64,000 bases of DNA from Pseudomonas thivervalensis (GTDB lineage: Bacteria; Pseudomonadota; Gammaproteobacteria; Pseudomonadales; Pseudomonadaceae). Positions 26,601 to 34,849 of the stretch are shown one piece after another (position 1 is the first letter of the stretch; each line of letters opens with the position of its first letter). Position numbers and translations under genes: made by a program. The notes below the pieces were generated by a model. It had not been told where the DNA came from. It saw only the letters and a program-made list of their open reading frames with translations, and searched no databases. The stretch spans positions 496,001-560,000 of the forward strand of contig NZ_LHVE01000020.1 in the NCBI RefSeq assembly GCF_001269655.1, in the 5' to 3' direction.

Positions 26601-28130
26601 CACTACGGCAGCGGCCATCTGCACCAGATCAACCTCGATGGCCAAGTCATCAGCGATTTCGAACGCGACCGTCTGCACCGCGAAGTGCTGCGTACCCAAG
26701 GGCGCCTGAGCACCCGCAGCGAATACGACCGCAGCGGCCGGCTGCGTGCCCGCCAGCGTCGGCAGCAAGACCAATCCACCTTGCTACCCCCCGCGGCGCA
26801 ATCGCTGTTTGGCTATGACGCCAGCGACCAGTTGGTGGAACGCTTCGACAGCCAGCCCAATGCCGCCCATCGCCAACTGCTGCACTACGACGCCACCGGC
26901 CGCATCCTCGCCAGCCAGGACAACCTCCAGGGCCAGCGTGAAGGCTTTGCCTATGACCCCGCCGCCAATCTGCTCGACGAGCTCTCGGCCGGCGCCGGGC
27001 GGGTCGCGCACAACCGCCTGCTGACCTACCAGGACAAGCGCTACCGCTACGACGGGTTCGGCCGCATGGTGGAAAAGCGCAGTGCCCGGCGTGGCGTCCA
27101 ACGTTTTCGCTACGACGCCGAACAACGCCTGGCGGAGGTTCACAACGATAATGGTTCGGTCGTAAAAATGACCTACGACCCGCTGGGTCGACGCATCGAG
27201 AAAGCCGAATACGACCGCCACGGCACCTTGCTCGGCCGCACCCGTTTCACCTGGGATGCGCTGCAACTGTTGCAGGAACACCGCGACAGCCAGACCAGCC
27301 TCTACCTCTACGTCGACGACAGCCACGAACCGCTGGCGCGCGTCGACGGCCTGGGCGAGCAGCAGAAGATCCGTTATTACCACAACGACTTCAATGGCCA
27401 GCCCGAGCAGCTCTCGGAAGCCGATGGCCACACCCTCTGGCGCTCCCGTCACCAGGTGTGGGGCAGCACGGCCGAAGAGTTGCGCGAACCCTATTACATC
27501 GAAGAGCAGAACCTGCGTTTCCAGGGCCAATACCTGGACCGCGAAACCGGGCTGCACTACAACACCCTGCGCTTCTACGACCCGGACATCGGCCGCTTCA
27601 CCACACCGGACCCCATCGGCCTGGCGGGAGGGCTGAATCTCTACCAGTACGCGCCAAACCCGGTCAGTTGGGTCGACCCGTCAGGGCTGATGAAATGCTC
27701 GACGCCGCCCAAAGGCCGCAAGGTCAACCGGACGGTCTATCGCTTTGAAGAGCCAGGACGGATCAGCACCACGTGGACCGCGCACAAGTGGAACGTGGCC
27801 TCCCGGCACCGCTACACCGCCCCGGGGCTGGGCGGTGTCTATGGCGCCAACTCACGCAAGACCGCCATGGGCGAAGTCAATCACTGGGGGGTGGACCTCT
27901 CCACACGGGTGCTGGTGAGCAAGAAAGTGCAGCTCAACAACGTCCTGGACTTGACCCGGGCCGATGTGCGCAAGCAACTGGGGGTTTCCCTCAAGAGCAT
28001 CACCGGCGACAAATACACCCAGACCCATCAAATCGGCGCCTGGGCCAAGGCTAATGGCTATGATGGGATCCTGGCGCCGTCGGCGCGAAACCCGACCGGC
28101 AGCAACTTGATTTCCTTTGCAGGTTTTTGA
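23679..28130 (+). CDS. PAAR-Rhs T6SS effector with RES-like toxin tail
   Basis: A 1483-residue polymorphic toxin. Residues 6-16 (WAARLGDALNH) match the prePAAR motif AARxxDxxxH. A hydrophobic hairpin spans 32-74, and a PAAR-like region covers about 95-240 with CMKHPPMPPQ and DRSTCDATV. Tens of YD repeats build the Rhs cocoon (about 320-1330), closed by YDPDIGRFTTPDP and WVDPSGL (to 1337). The 146-residue tail looks like a RES domain: RYTAPGLGGVYGA, then AMGEVNHW, then a GAWAKANGYDG-ILAPSAR-NLISF ending. That supplies the Arg, Glu and Ser that name the family. RES toxins degrade NAD (known for MbcT and related toxins); that activity here is inferred. Confidence 0.86.
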   Translation: MSDALWAARLGDALNHTSMMADILGGVLEVAANIAITAVATAAVVAATGITVATGGLGCFLLGAVVGAVVGLAMSKTGADKGLSDICEGIGNALFPPTVQANILTGSTNTLTNNIPAARAAGAIQSHVAPAGTELEAPEPEAEPSYLDMAENFFSQMWRPTVATPAPGAVPKPLDMIVCMKHPPMPPQFLAEGSDKVTINGQPAVRSGDRSTCDATVVSAGLISPDVTIGGGSVVVREIRSGKTPGVGLAVTALLMLKGGKGKFLSNLPCMLVGGAASMAVSSAMGAAANAAMGSSNPVHAATGAKVLGDIEEMDFVLPGILPIDWQRFYNSRDERHDGLFGAGWSVPYEVRIEILPHPEGGETLVYTDEQGRRIDMGSIPLGGAVFSAGEGLSVRRHANGELLIESADGLYRLFEPTPAHASRLRLNQLGDRNDNRIYLDYDDSGRLAQLRDTFDLTRIALAYDERWPQRVSRIERLYADQRREVLMHYGYDDQGTLAQVRQSNGQVKRRYAYDAGRRMVEHQLPTGLRCFYEWALVEDLEWRVVRHWTDAGDTYTFDYDLVAGTTRITDGLNRISTRRWDARYQITEATDALGRTWTFQWNDESQLLGATDPNGGQHQFSYDEAGNLCEIRDPLGRSESTLWLEHWALPLAETDAAGNTWQYRYDSRGNRIRETDPLGHVTRYRHDAHGQVVEVIDATGKRKTLRWTPLGQLSEHTDCSGYTTRLSYCERGLLLSSTDALGERTLFSYDDQGRLLGKQLPDGRTEHYQRDASGQLIGYSDPAGHTTHFQHTPSGQLQVRTDAHGRRVELSYDNYGRLLALTNENGERYRFAWDAADRLTAQHSLDGSLKRYAYDPLDNVTRVEALAVPGSTDLALAPQAPIIHELQRDAVGRLVAKVTEDGRTEYRYDALDQVIAITFTGQGGETQTVAFAYDPLGQLITEQGWAGCLEHRYDELGNLAQTLLPDGRWLNRLHYGSGHLHQINLDGQVISDFERDRLHREVLRTQGRLSTRSEYDRSGRLRARQRRQQDQSTLLPPAAQSLFGYDASDQLVERFDSQPNAAHRQLLHYDATGRILASQDNLQGQREGFAYDPAANLLDELSAGAGRVAHNRLLTYQDKRYRYDGFGRMVEKRSARRGVQRFRYDAEQRLAEVHNDNGSVVKMTYDPLGRRIEKAEYDRHGTLLGRTRFTWDALQLLQEHRDSQTSLYLYVDDSHEPLARVDGLGEQQKIRYYHNDFNGQPEQLSEADGHTLWRSRHQVWGSTAEELREPYYIEEQNLRFQGQYLDRETGLHYNTLRFYDPDIGRFTTPDPIGLAGGLNLYQYAPNPVSWVDPSGLMKCSTPPKGRKVNRTVYRFEEPGRISTTWTAHKWNVASRHRYTAPGLGGVYGANSRKTAMGEVNHWGVDLSTRVLVSKKVQLNNVLDLTRADVRKQLGVSLKSITGDKYTQTHQIGAWAKANGYDGILAPSARNPTGSNLISFAGF

Positions 28131-28131
28131 C

Positions 28132-28410
28132 ATGGGACTGGAAGACGAATACGTCGGTGACGCCGATTGGCAGACGTTCGTGCGGTTGTACGAAGAGGAC
28201 TACCTCGACGACAACGCCCGTACGCTGGCCAAGGCCATGAACGACCACCTCGACATGGCCGTGGTGCTCTACGGCAAAAGAGGGCTCAAGGAAGGCCTGT
28301 GGTGGCTGGAACAGACCGTGCCCGCCCTGGGCAACAAACGCCCGGCCGATTGCCTCGACACCCCAAAACTGATCAAGCGCCTGAGAATGGCCTTGATGAG
28401 CATGCCGTAA
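28132..28410 (+). CDS. Predicted immunity protein of the RES-type Rhs toxin; DUF2384 antitoxin-like
   Basis: A 92-residue protein starting one base after the Rhs stop (ATG at 28132). An upstream frame start at 28117 is within the toxin gene. The second half reads GLKEGLWWLEQTVPALG, then PADCLDTP, then IKRLRMALMSMP. This follows the pattern of the Xre/MbcA/ParS toxin-binding domain (WL..P..ALGG..P.dlLdT..G...v...L..i). That domain is the known inhibitor of RES toxins in chromosomal toxin-antitoxin pairs. No DNA-binding HTH is present. The immunity role is inferred from position and from this match. Confidence 0.72.
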   Translation: MGLEDEYVGDADWQTFVRLYEEDYLDDNARTLAKAMNDHLDMAVVLYGKRGLKEGLWWLEQTVPALGNKRPADCLDTPKLIKRLRMALMSMP

Positions 28411-28482
28411 CCGACCAGGAAAAATGGCCCATGGAAGGCATCGCATCACGTAAGCACGCAGCCGTTTGCCTGAGTATCCGGC

Positions 28483-31400
28483 ATGTCTGACGCCCTCTGG
28501 GCCGCCCGCCTGGGCGATGCACTCAACCACACCTCGATGATGGCCGACATCCTCGGCGGCGTTTTGGAGGTGGCGGCGAACATCGCGATCACCGCCGTGG
28601 CGACCGCCGCCGTGGTCGCCGCCACGGGCATCACCGTGGTCACCGGCGGCCTGGGCTGCTTCGTCCTTGGCCTGGTGGTGGGCACCATCGTCGGCCTGGC
28701 CATGAGCAAGACCGGGGCCGACAAAGGCCTGAGCAATCTATGCGAGGGCATCGGCAACGCCCTCTTTCCGCCCACGGTGCAGGCCAACATCCTCACCGGC
28801 TCCACCAACACCCTGACCAACAACATCCCCGCAGCCCGCGCCGCCGGGGCGATTCAATCCCATGTCGCCCCGGCCGGCACCGAGCTGGAAGCCCCCGAGC
28901 CCGAAGAAGATCCCAGCTACCTGGACATGGCCGGAAATTTCTTCTCGCAGATGTGGCGCCCCACCGTCGCAACACCCGCCCCCGGCGCCGTGCCCAAGCC
29001 GCTGGATATGATCGTGTGCATGAAGCATCCACCGATGCCACCGCAGTTCATGGCCGAAGGTTCGGACAAGGTCACCATCAACGGCCAGCCCGCCGTGCGC
29101 AGCGGCGACCGCAGCACCTGCGATGCGACGGTGGTGTCGGCCGGGCTGATTTCGCCCAACGTGACCATTGGCGGCGGTTCGGTGGTGGTGCGCGAGATCC
29201 GCAGCGGCAAGACTCCGGGCGTGGGCCTGGCGGTCACCGCGTTGCTGATGCTCAAGGGCGGCAAGGGCAAATTCTTCAGCAAACTGCCGTGCATGCTGGT
29301 GGGCGGCGCGGTGTCCATGGCCGCCAGCAGCGCGGCGAACGCGGCCGCCAACGCCGCCATGGGTTCGTCGAACCCGGTGCACGCCGCCACCGGGGCCAAA
29401 GTACTGGGCGGTGACGAAGACCTGGATTTCGTCCTGCCCGGCATCCTGCCCATCGATTGGCAGCGCGTGTACAACAGCCGCGACGAACGCCGCGACAGTT
29501 TGTTCGGCGCCGGCTGGAGCGTCGCCTACGAAATCCAAGTGGACATCCTGCCCCACCCCGAGGGCGGCGACACCCTGGTCTACACCGACGAACAGGGCCG
29601 GCCCATCGACATGGGCTCCATCCCCTTGGGCGGCGCGGTGTTCAGCGCTGGCGAAGGCCTGGCCGTGCGCCGCCATGTGAACGGGCAGTTGCTGATCGAA
29701 AGCGAAGACGGCCTGTACCGTTTGTTCGAACCTTCGCCAGCCAACCCATCACACCTGCGCCTGAGCCAATTGGGCGACCGCAACGACAACCGCATCCACC
29801 TCGACTACGACGACGCCGGACGCCTGGCACGGCTGCGCGACACCTTCGACCTGGTGCAGGTCGAGCTGATCCGCGCAGGCGAACGCGTCACCCACATCGA
29901 ACGCCTCTACCCCGACCAATCGCGGGAAGTGCTGGTCAGCTACGCCTACGACGCGGCCAACACACTCGCCGAAGTGCGCGACGCCACCGGCCAGGTGCAA
30001 CGGCGCTTCCGCTACGACGCTGGGCAACAAATGGTCGAGCACCAGTTGCCCACCGGCCTGCACTGCTTCTACGAATGGGCCCTGATCGACGATCAGGAAT
30101 GGCGCGTGGTCCGGCACTGGACCGACGAAGGCGACGCCTACCAGTTCGACTATGACCTAAAGGCTGGCATCACCCGCATCAGCGACAGCCTGCAACGGGT
30201 CAGCATTCGGCACTGGAACAGCCAGCACCAGATCACCCGGTTCAGCGACAACCTCGGCCAGACCTGGCTGTTCGAATGGAACGATGAGCGCCAGTTGCTC
30301 AGTGCTACCGATCCGCAAGGCGGGCGCTACACCTATGGCTATGACGAGGCTGGCAATCTCAGCCAGTCCAGTGATCCGCTCGGGCGCATTGAGTCCGTTT
30401 TATGGCTCGATCATTGGTCATTACCGTTGGTAGAAACCGACGCCGCCGGCAACAACTGGCGATACGAATACAATCGCCGCGGCAATTGCATCCGCGAAAC
30501 AGACCCTCTGGGCCTCGTCACCCGATATCGCTACAACGCTCATGGGCAAATCATAGAAATTGTCGACCCCACCGGCAAAAGCAACACCTTGCGCTGGAAC
30601 ACTATGGGGCGGCTGGCTGAACATATTGACTGCTCCGGATACTCGACAAAATTCAGCTATGACCATCGCGGTTATCTGCAGGTCATCACGGATGCTCTGG
30701 GCGAGCGCACTGTCTATGAACATGACGCCCGCGGTCGCCTGCTGCGTTATCAGTTGCCCGATGGCCGCGTCGAGCAATACTTGCGCGACGCCAGCGGACA
30801 ACTCACTGGCTACATTGATCCGGCCGGTCACACCACCGTCTATCAGCACGATGGTCGCGGACAAGTTCGCCAGCGCATCGACGCCCATGGTAGGGCGGTT
30901 CAATTCAGCTACGACGCCTATGGACGCCTCCAGGCGCTGACCAACGAAAACGGGGAGAGCTATCGATTCGCCTGGGACGCCGGCGACAGGATGATCGAGC
31001 AACAGGACCTGGATGGCAGCGCCCGACGTTATGCCTACGACGGGCTGAATAACGCCATTCGCGAGGCCCATTTCCCTGCCCCTTTTGGCAATGGTATGGC
31101 GCTGGTATCCAGCACTCCCATAGAGCCCATCGTTCATCACCTTGAGCGGGATGCGGCCGGGCGGCTGATTGGCAAAATGACGGCAGATGGCCGAACCGAG
31201 TACACCTACGATGCAGTGGACCAACTCATTGCCGTCACCTTTACAGACAATCAGGGCAACCAACAAAACCTGAACTTTGCCTACGACGCCATCGGCCAAC
31301 TGCTGGAAGAGCAAAGTTCGGCTGGCTGCCTGCGGCATCATTACGATGAGCTGGGCAGCCTGATACAAACGCAGTTACCTGATGGCCGTCGACTCAATCG

Positions 31401-32814
31401 GTTGTATTACGGCAGCGGCCATCTGCACCAACTCAACATCGACGGGCAACTGATCAGTGATTTCGAGCGCGATCGATTGCACCGTGAAGTCCTTCGCACT
31501 CAGGGACGACTCATCACCCGTAGTGAATATGACCGGGGCGGACGTGTGCGTTCGCGCCTGCAACGTCATGCGGACCAGTCGACACTGTTGCCGCCTGTGG
31601 CGCGGAAACAATTCAACTACGATCCTACTGACAATCTGATCAGTCGCTTCGACCAGACGCCCAGCGGTGATCGCCAACGGCTGCTGCACTACGATGCGAC
31701 GGGGCGCATTCTCGCCAGCCAAGACAACGTTCAAGGCCCGAGCGAAACCTTCGCCTACGACGCTGCCGCCAACTTGCTGGATGGCCCACAACCCGGCGCC
31801 GGGCTGGTGGTGCATAACAAATTACTGACCTACCAAGACAAGCGTTATCGTTACGACGCCTTTGGCCGGATGATCGAAAAACGCAGCGGCGGCCATCGGG
31901 TACAACGCTTTGTCTACGATGCCGAACACCGTTTGATCGAGGTGCATAACCGCAGCGGCTCCCAAGATACGGTCGTCCGAATGACCTATGACCCACTGGG
32001 TCGTCGGACGGCAAAAACCGAACATGACAGTCGTGGTTATCCACTGGGTGAAACACGCTTCATCTGGGACGGTTTGCGGCTGCTTCAAGAACAAAAAAAC
32101 AGCCAGTGCAGCGTTTACCTCTACGACACGGACAGCCACGAGCCCATCGCCCGAGTGGATGGCATCGGTGCTCAACAGAATATTCACTTCTACCACAATG
32201 ATCAGAACGGGTTGCCTGAGCAGCTCTCGGACGCCAAGGGCGACATCGTCTGGCAAGCGCGCTACCGCGTGTGGGGCAACACTTTTGAGGAAATACGTGA
32301 GCCTCACTACATCGAAGAACAGAACCTGCGCTTCCAAGGCCAGTACCTGGACCGAGAGACAGGCCTGCACTACAACACGTTCCGCTTTTACGACCCGGAT
32401 ATCGGGCGGTTCACGACACCCGATCCCATCGAACTGCTGGGCGGAATCAACCTCTATCAATACGCCCCCAACCCGCTCGGCTGGATAGACCCCTGGGGCT
32501 GGTCCTGCCACGGCAACTCGAAAACCAGTCGCAAACCGCAACATGGTTACGAGATCGTGGACACGCGAACGGGTAAAGTCGCCAAAACCGGCGTGAGTGG
32601 CGGCAAGATAAAAACAAACGGAAAATCCGTTCGCGCCGAGACCCAGGTGAGGAAATGGAACAACGAACCGGGTAACACGGGACGTTACGAATCCAGAGTC
32701 ATCAAAAAGGTGCCGGCCGGCCCAGGTGCTCGTTGGAAAATCGAGCATTGGGAGCGAAGAAACGCGAATCGACGCAGGCAGGAACTAGACCCAGCGAGGC
32801 ATTCAAGACCATGA
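28483..32814 (+). CDS. Second PAAR-Rhs T6SS effector, URI/GIY-YIG-like nuclease tail suspected
   Basis: A 1443-residue Rhs toxin. The first ~300 residues (prePAAR, hydrophobic hairpin, PAAR) are almost identical to the upstream paralogue. The YD-repeat core then diverges and becomes less GC-rich from about 30.4 kb on. The cocoon closes with YDPDIGRFTTPDP and WIDPWGW (1336-1340). The 103-residue tail has HGYEIVDTRTGKVAKTGVSG, then SVRAETQVRKWN, then ARWKIEHWERRNA and a final DPARHSRP. This spacing suggests a URI/GIY-YIG-fold nuclease toxin, assigned by pattern only. The stop overlaps the next gene as ATGA. No second chaperone or vgrG accompanies it. Confidence 0.82.
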   Translation: MSDALWAARLGDALNHTSMMADILGGVLEVAANIAITAVATAAVVAATGITVVTGGLGCFVLGLVVGTIVGLAMSKTGADKGLSNLCEGIGNALFPPTVQANILTGSTNTLTNNIPAARAAGAIQSHVAPAGTELEAPEPEEDPSYLDMAGNFFSQMWRPTVATPAPGAVPKPLDMIVCMKHPPMPPQFMAEGSDKVTINGQPAVRSGDRSTCDATVVSAGLISPNVTIGGGSVVVREIRSGKTPGVGLAVTALLMLKGGKGKFFSKLPCMLVGGAVSMAASSAANAAANAAMGSSNPVHAATGAKVLGGDEDLDFVLPGILPIDWQRVYNSRDERRDSLFGAGWSVAYEIQVDILPHPEGGDTLVYTDEQGRPIDMGSIPLGGAVFSAGEGLAVRRHVNGQLLIESEDGLYRLFEPSPANPSHLRLSQLGDRNDNRIHLDYDDAGRLARLRDTFDLVQVELIRAGERVTHIERLYPDQSREVLVSYAYDAANTLAEVRDATGQVQRRFRYDAGQQMVEHQLPTGLHCFYEWALIDDQEWRVVRHWTDEGDAYQFDYDLKAGITRISDSLQRVSIRHWNSQHQITRFSDNLGQTWLFEWNDERQLLSATDPQGGRYTYGYDEAGNLSQSSDPLGRIESVLWLDHWSLPLVETDAAGNNWRYEYNRRGNCIRETDPLGLVTRYRYNAHGQIIEIVDPTGKSNTLRWNTMGRLAEHIDCSGYSTKFSYDHRGYLQVITDALGERTVYEHDARGRLLRYQLPDGRVEQYLRDASGQLTGYIDPAGHTTVYQHDGRGQVRQRIDAHGRAVQFSYDAYGRLQALTNENGESYRFAWDAGDRMIEQQDLDGSARRYAYDGLNNAIREAHFPAPFGNGMALVSSTPIEPIVHHLERDAAGRLIGKMTADGRTEYTYDAVDQLIAVTFTDNQGNQQNLNFAYDAIGQLLEEQSSAGCLRHHYDELGSLIQTQLPDGRRLNRLYYGSGHLHQLNIDGQLISDFERDRLHREVLRTQGRLITRSEYDRGGRVRSRLQRHADQSTLLPPVARKQFNYDPTDNLISRFDQTPSGDRQRLLHYDATGRILASQDNVQGPSETFAYDAAANLLDGPQPGAGLVVHNKLLTYQDKRYRYDAFGRMIEKRSGGHRVQRFVYDAEHRLIEVHNRSGSQDTVVRMTYDPLGRRTAKTEHDSRGYPLGETRFIWDGLRLLQEQKNSQCSVYLYDTDSHEPIARVDGIGAQQNIHFYHNDQNGLPEQLSDAKGDIVWQARYRVWGNTFEEIREPHYIEEQNLRFQGQYLDRETGLHYNTFRFYDPDIGRFTTPDPIELLGGINLYQYAPNPLGWIDPWGWSCHGNSKTSRKPQHGYEIVDTRTGKVAKTGVSGGKIKTNGKSVRAETQVRKWNNEPGNTGRYESRVIKKVPAGPGARWKIEHWERRNANRRRQELDPARHSRP

Positions 32815-33476
32815 TCTTAAAAGAAATTTACCTATACCCCGACCTGGGCGAATTCAGCGACCAAATTATTCATCCGTTTCGCGACCAAAGCCGATCGATT
32901 TGCAATTTTCTTGAGCGCCACCTGAGTGCAGAAAAATTCGAAACGCCGAACTTCAAGAAAATCTGCTTTGTCGGCACCCGCCAAGCCGTCGATGAACCCT
33001 ATGTAAACTCCAGCGGCGCGCTCATCGTCAATGTCAGCCTGGATACCGAACAGTATAAAAAATGCACATCGGTCAACGAGCTCAATGAGTTCTTTATACA
33101 AAGGTTGCTGGAAGGCCTGGAAAAATGCCGCCCACACATGGCCTTGCCCCTTGATCTGCTGAAAAACGCAATGGATGAGTTCCGCCGCAACCACTATAAA
33201 AACGAGTGGACCTTCAAGCAGAAAAAAATAAAAGGGACGGATTATGTCTGCGCCCTCGAGTGCCAGTTAACCATCGACTGCTTCCTCATGAACCTTAAGG
33301 TCTTGAGGAAAGACACACCGGTACTCGACAAAGAAATTCTGCGAACCGCGCCCGACGAAATAGCGTTCGGTCCGTACCTCAAAGACCTCAAGGAAGAAGG
33401 CGGCAGGATAAAAGTCATCGACAAGTCGGGCGTGGCCTTCTACACCACCACGGTTTCTAGCCTGGACAAGCTTTGA
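32811..33476 (+). CDS. Predicted immunity protein of the second Rhs toxin
   Basis: A 221-residue cytoplasmic-looking protein starting at the ATG that overlaps the Rhs stop (32811-32814). A longer frame from 32733 lies inside the toxin. It starts MILKEIYLYPDLGEF and has no signal peptide, no membrane helix and no family I recognise. The gene is clearly richer in A/T and Lys codons than the surrounding Rhs DNA, as often seen for cargo swapped together with an Rhs tail. The immunity role is inferred from position alone. Confidence 0.65.
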   Translation: MILKEIYLYPDLGEFSDQIIHPFRDQSRSICNFLERHLSAEKFETPNFKKICFVGTRQAVDEPYVNSSGALIVNVSLDTEQYKKCTSVNELNEFFIQRLLEGLEKCRPHMALPLDLLKNAMDEFRRNHYKNEWTFKQKKIKGTDYVCALECQLTIDCFLMNLKVLRKDTPVLDKEILRTAPDEIAFGPYLKDLKEEGGRIKVIDKSGVAFYTTTVSSLDKL

Positions 33477-33497
33477 CAGCTATCCAAGGAGCGACGT

Positions 33498-33600
33498 GCC
33501 GTTGGCCGACGAGCGCTGCATCGCCCTTGGCATTCAGCAACTGATCGAGATGAGTTCATTGCTGACGAACCAAGTGCTGGATAACGCCGACCCGCGCTAA
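33498..33600 (+). pseudogene. 3' remnant of a DUF6124 gene
   Basis: This stretch encodes IALGIQQLIEMSSLL followed by a VLDNADPR ending and TAA. It differs from the C-terminus of the intact DUF6124 protein at 58113-58472 by only a few residues. Similarity stops upstream at the second immunity gene and continues downstream into the same REP element. No start codon or leader remains, so this is a fragment left by recombination next to the Rhs cassette. Confidence 0.8.
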
Positions 33601-33619
33601 CCGCACCACCACCAACCCC

Positions 33620-33747
33620 GTGGCGAGGGAGCTTGCTCCCGCTGGGCGGCGAAGCCGCCCCAAAAAGGCCGGCGCATTCTTCCAGGCAGACCGCACCCCC
33701 CGGTCTACGACGGCCGCGCCACCTAGCGGGAGCAATCGCTGGCCACG
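33620..33747. repeat. REP doublet, right arm decayed
   Basis: The left arm GTGGCGAGGGAGCTTGCTCC is intact and followed by a small GGCGGCGAAGCCGCC hairpin. The right arm (AGCGGGAGCAATCGCTGGCC) carries several changes. The layout matches the doublet after the intact DUF6124 gene at 58491. Confidence 0.8.
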
Positions 33748-33783
33748 GTCTGCATACACCTTGAAGCCTGGTATGTATGTGCT

Positions 33784-33929
33784 GCCGCCTCCGCGAGCAG
33801 CGAGCAAGCTCGTTCACAGCATTCTTGCCCGTCCCTCTGTGGGAGCGAGCTTGCTCGCGATGACGGCGGCACATCCAACCTCACCGGATCAGACGGACCG
33901 CTATCGCGAGCAAGCTCGCCCCCACAGGG
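33784..33929. repeat. Cluster of three REP elements downstream of the kinase gene
   Basis: There are three copies of the GCGAGCAAGCTCGC type: an altered one at about 33791-33819, a full one at 33838-33870 (GTGGGAGCGAGCTTGCTCGC) and an inverted one at 33902-33929. They reach to within 5 bases of the stop codon of the leftward kinase gene and probably form its mRNA 3' end. Confidence 0.85.
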
Positions 33930-33933
33930 GATA

Positions 33934-34818
33934 TCACCACCAAGGCGAAACATCACCCAAGGCATCACGTAACTGAGCCGCACTAATACGACGCTGCCTC
34001 GGCTCAAACGCCAACCCCATTCGCAGCGCCGGCCAGCAACGCCTGGGCAGGTTGCGCGGTGCCTTGAGCCCGCGTTCCAACCGGGCATCGCGAGCCTGGG
34101 TGGCGGGTAAGCGCCGAAACGGGTGCTTGCCGCTCGCCAGTTCATACAGCACGCAAGCCACCCCATAGACATCGGCATTCGCTGACAGGGGCCCACCTTC
34201 AAGCAGTTCAGGCGCCGCGTACCCAGGGGTCCAGGCGTTGAGGCGTTCACGGTTCAGGTTCGGCAGGTGCTGCGTGGGCCCTTCCTCGGCCAGGCCCAAG
34301 CCGAAATCAAACAGACGCAGGCCCTCCTCGCTCAACATGATGTTGCTCGGCTTCATGTCGCCGTGCAGTACGCCACGACTGTGGGCGTACGCCAGGGCAT
34401 CGAGCAGCGGCACGGCGATCGCCTTCAGTTCGGGCCAAGGCAACCCCAGGGGTCGTTCGCACAGGAGTTGGTCCAGGGTCAGGCCGCGCATCAGCTCCAT
34501 GGTGATGAAGGCCCGCCCTTGGGCGGCATCCACTTCGAAGGTGTAAGGACGCAAGATATTCGGGTGGTGCAATCGCCGCATCAGGGCGAACTCGCTGTAA
34601 AGCAGCGCACTCGCATCCGCCGACTCATCGAATGCCTCACTGAGCATCTTCACGGCAAGGTAAGGATCGGGATCGGCGTACTGTTCGTGCAACAGATCCC
34701 GCGCGCGGTAAACCACACCCATGCCGCCCGCCCCCAGCAAGCGTTCGAGGCGATAGCGTCCTGCAAGTAAGTCCGGTGCTTCGCTGAGGCAACGCTGACC
34801 GGTTGTCACAGCGGGCAC
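33934..34818 (-). CDS. stk1: T6SS serine/threonine kinase (Stk1-type)
   Basis: A 294-residue soluble kinase. The Gly loop is GAGGMG at 29-34, the ATP lysine is Lys57, the catalytic loop is HGDMKPSN at 152-159, and DFG is at 171-173. APE is present as AAPELL and the C-lobe is complete. Gly replaces the usual Arg of HRD, so activation-loop control may differ. There is no membrane helix or periplasmic domain, unlike H1 PpkA. The start is GTG at 34818. It ends the leftward H2-like operon after the phosphatase gene, the same order as PA1670-PA1671 in P. aeruginosa. The substrate is presumably the FHA protein at 41732-42577 (inference). Confidence 0.9.
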   Translation of the reverse strand: MPAVTTGQRCLSEAPDLLAGRYRLERLLGAGGMGVVYRARDLLHEQYADPDPYLAVKMLSEAFDESADASALLYSEFALMRRLHHPNILRPYTFEVDAAQGRAFITMELMRGLTLDQLLCERPLGLPWPELKAIAVPLLDALAYAHSRGVLHGDMKPSNIMLSEEGLRLFDFGLGLAEEGPTQHLPNLNRERLNAWTPGYAAPELLEGGPLSANADVYGVACVLYELASGKHPFRRLPATQARDARLERGLKAPRNLPRRCWPALRMGLAFEPRQRRISAAQLRDALGDVSPWW

Positions 34819-34849
34819 CGCGTCGGCATATGCGGGACGGCCAACCTCT

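Noticed and set aside
33477..33933. REP cluster considered as a CRISPR array
   Set aside because: Units are inverted palindromes with unequal spacing and degenerate arms; no direct repeats with uniform spacers and no cas genes.
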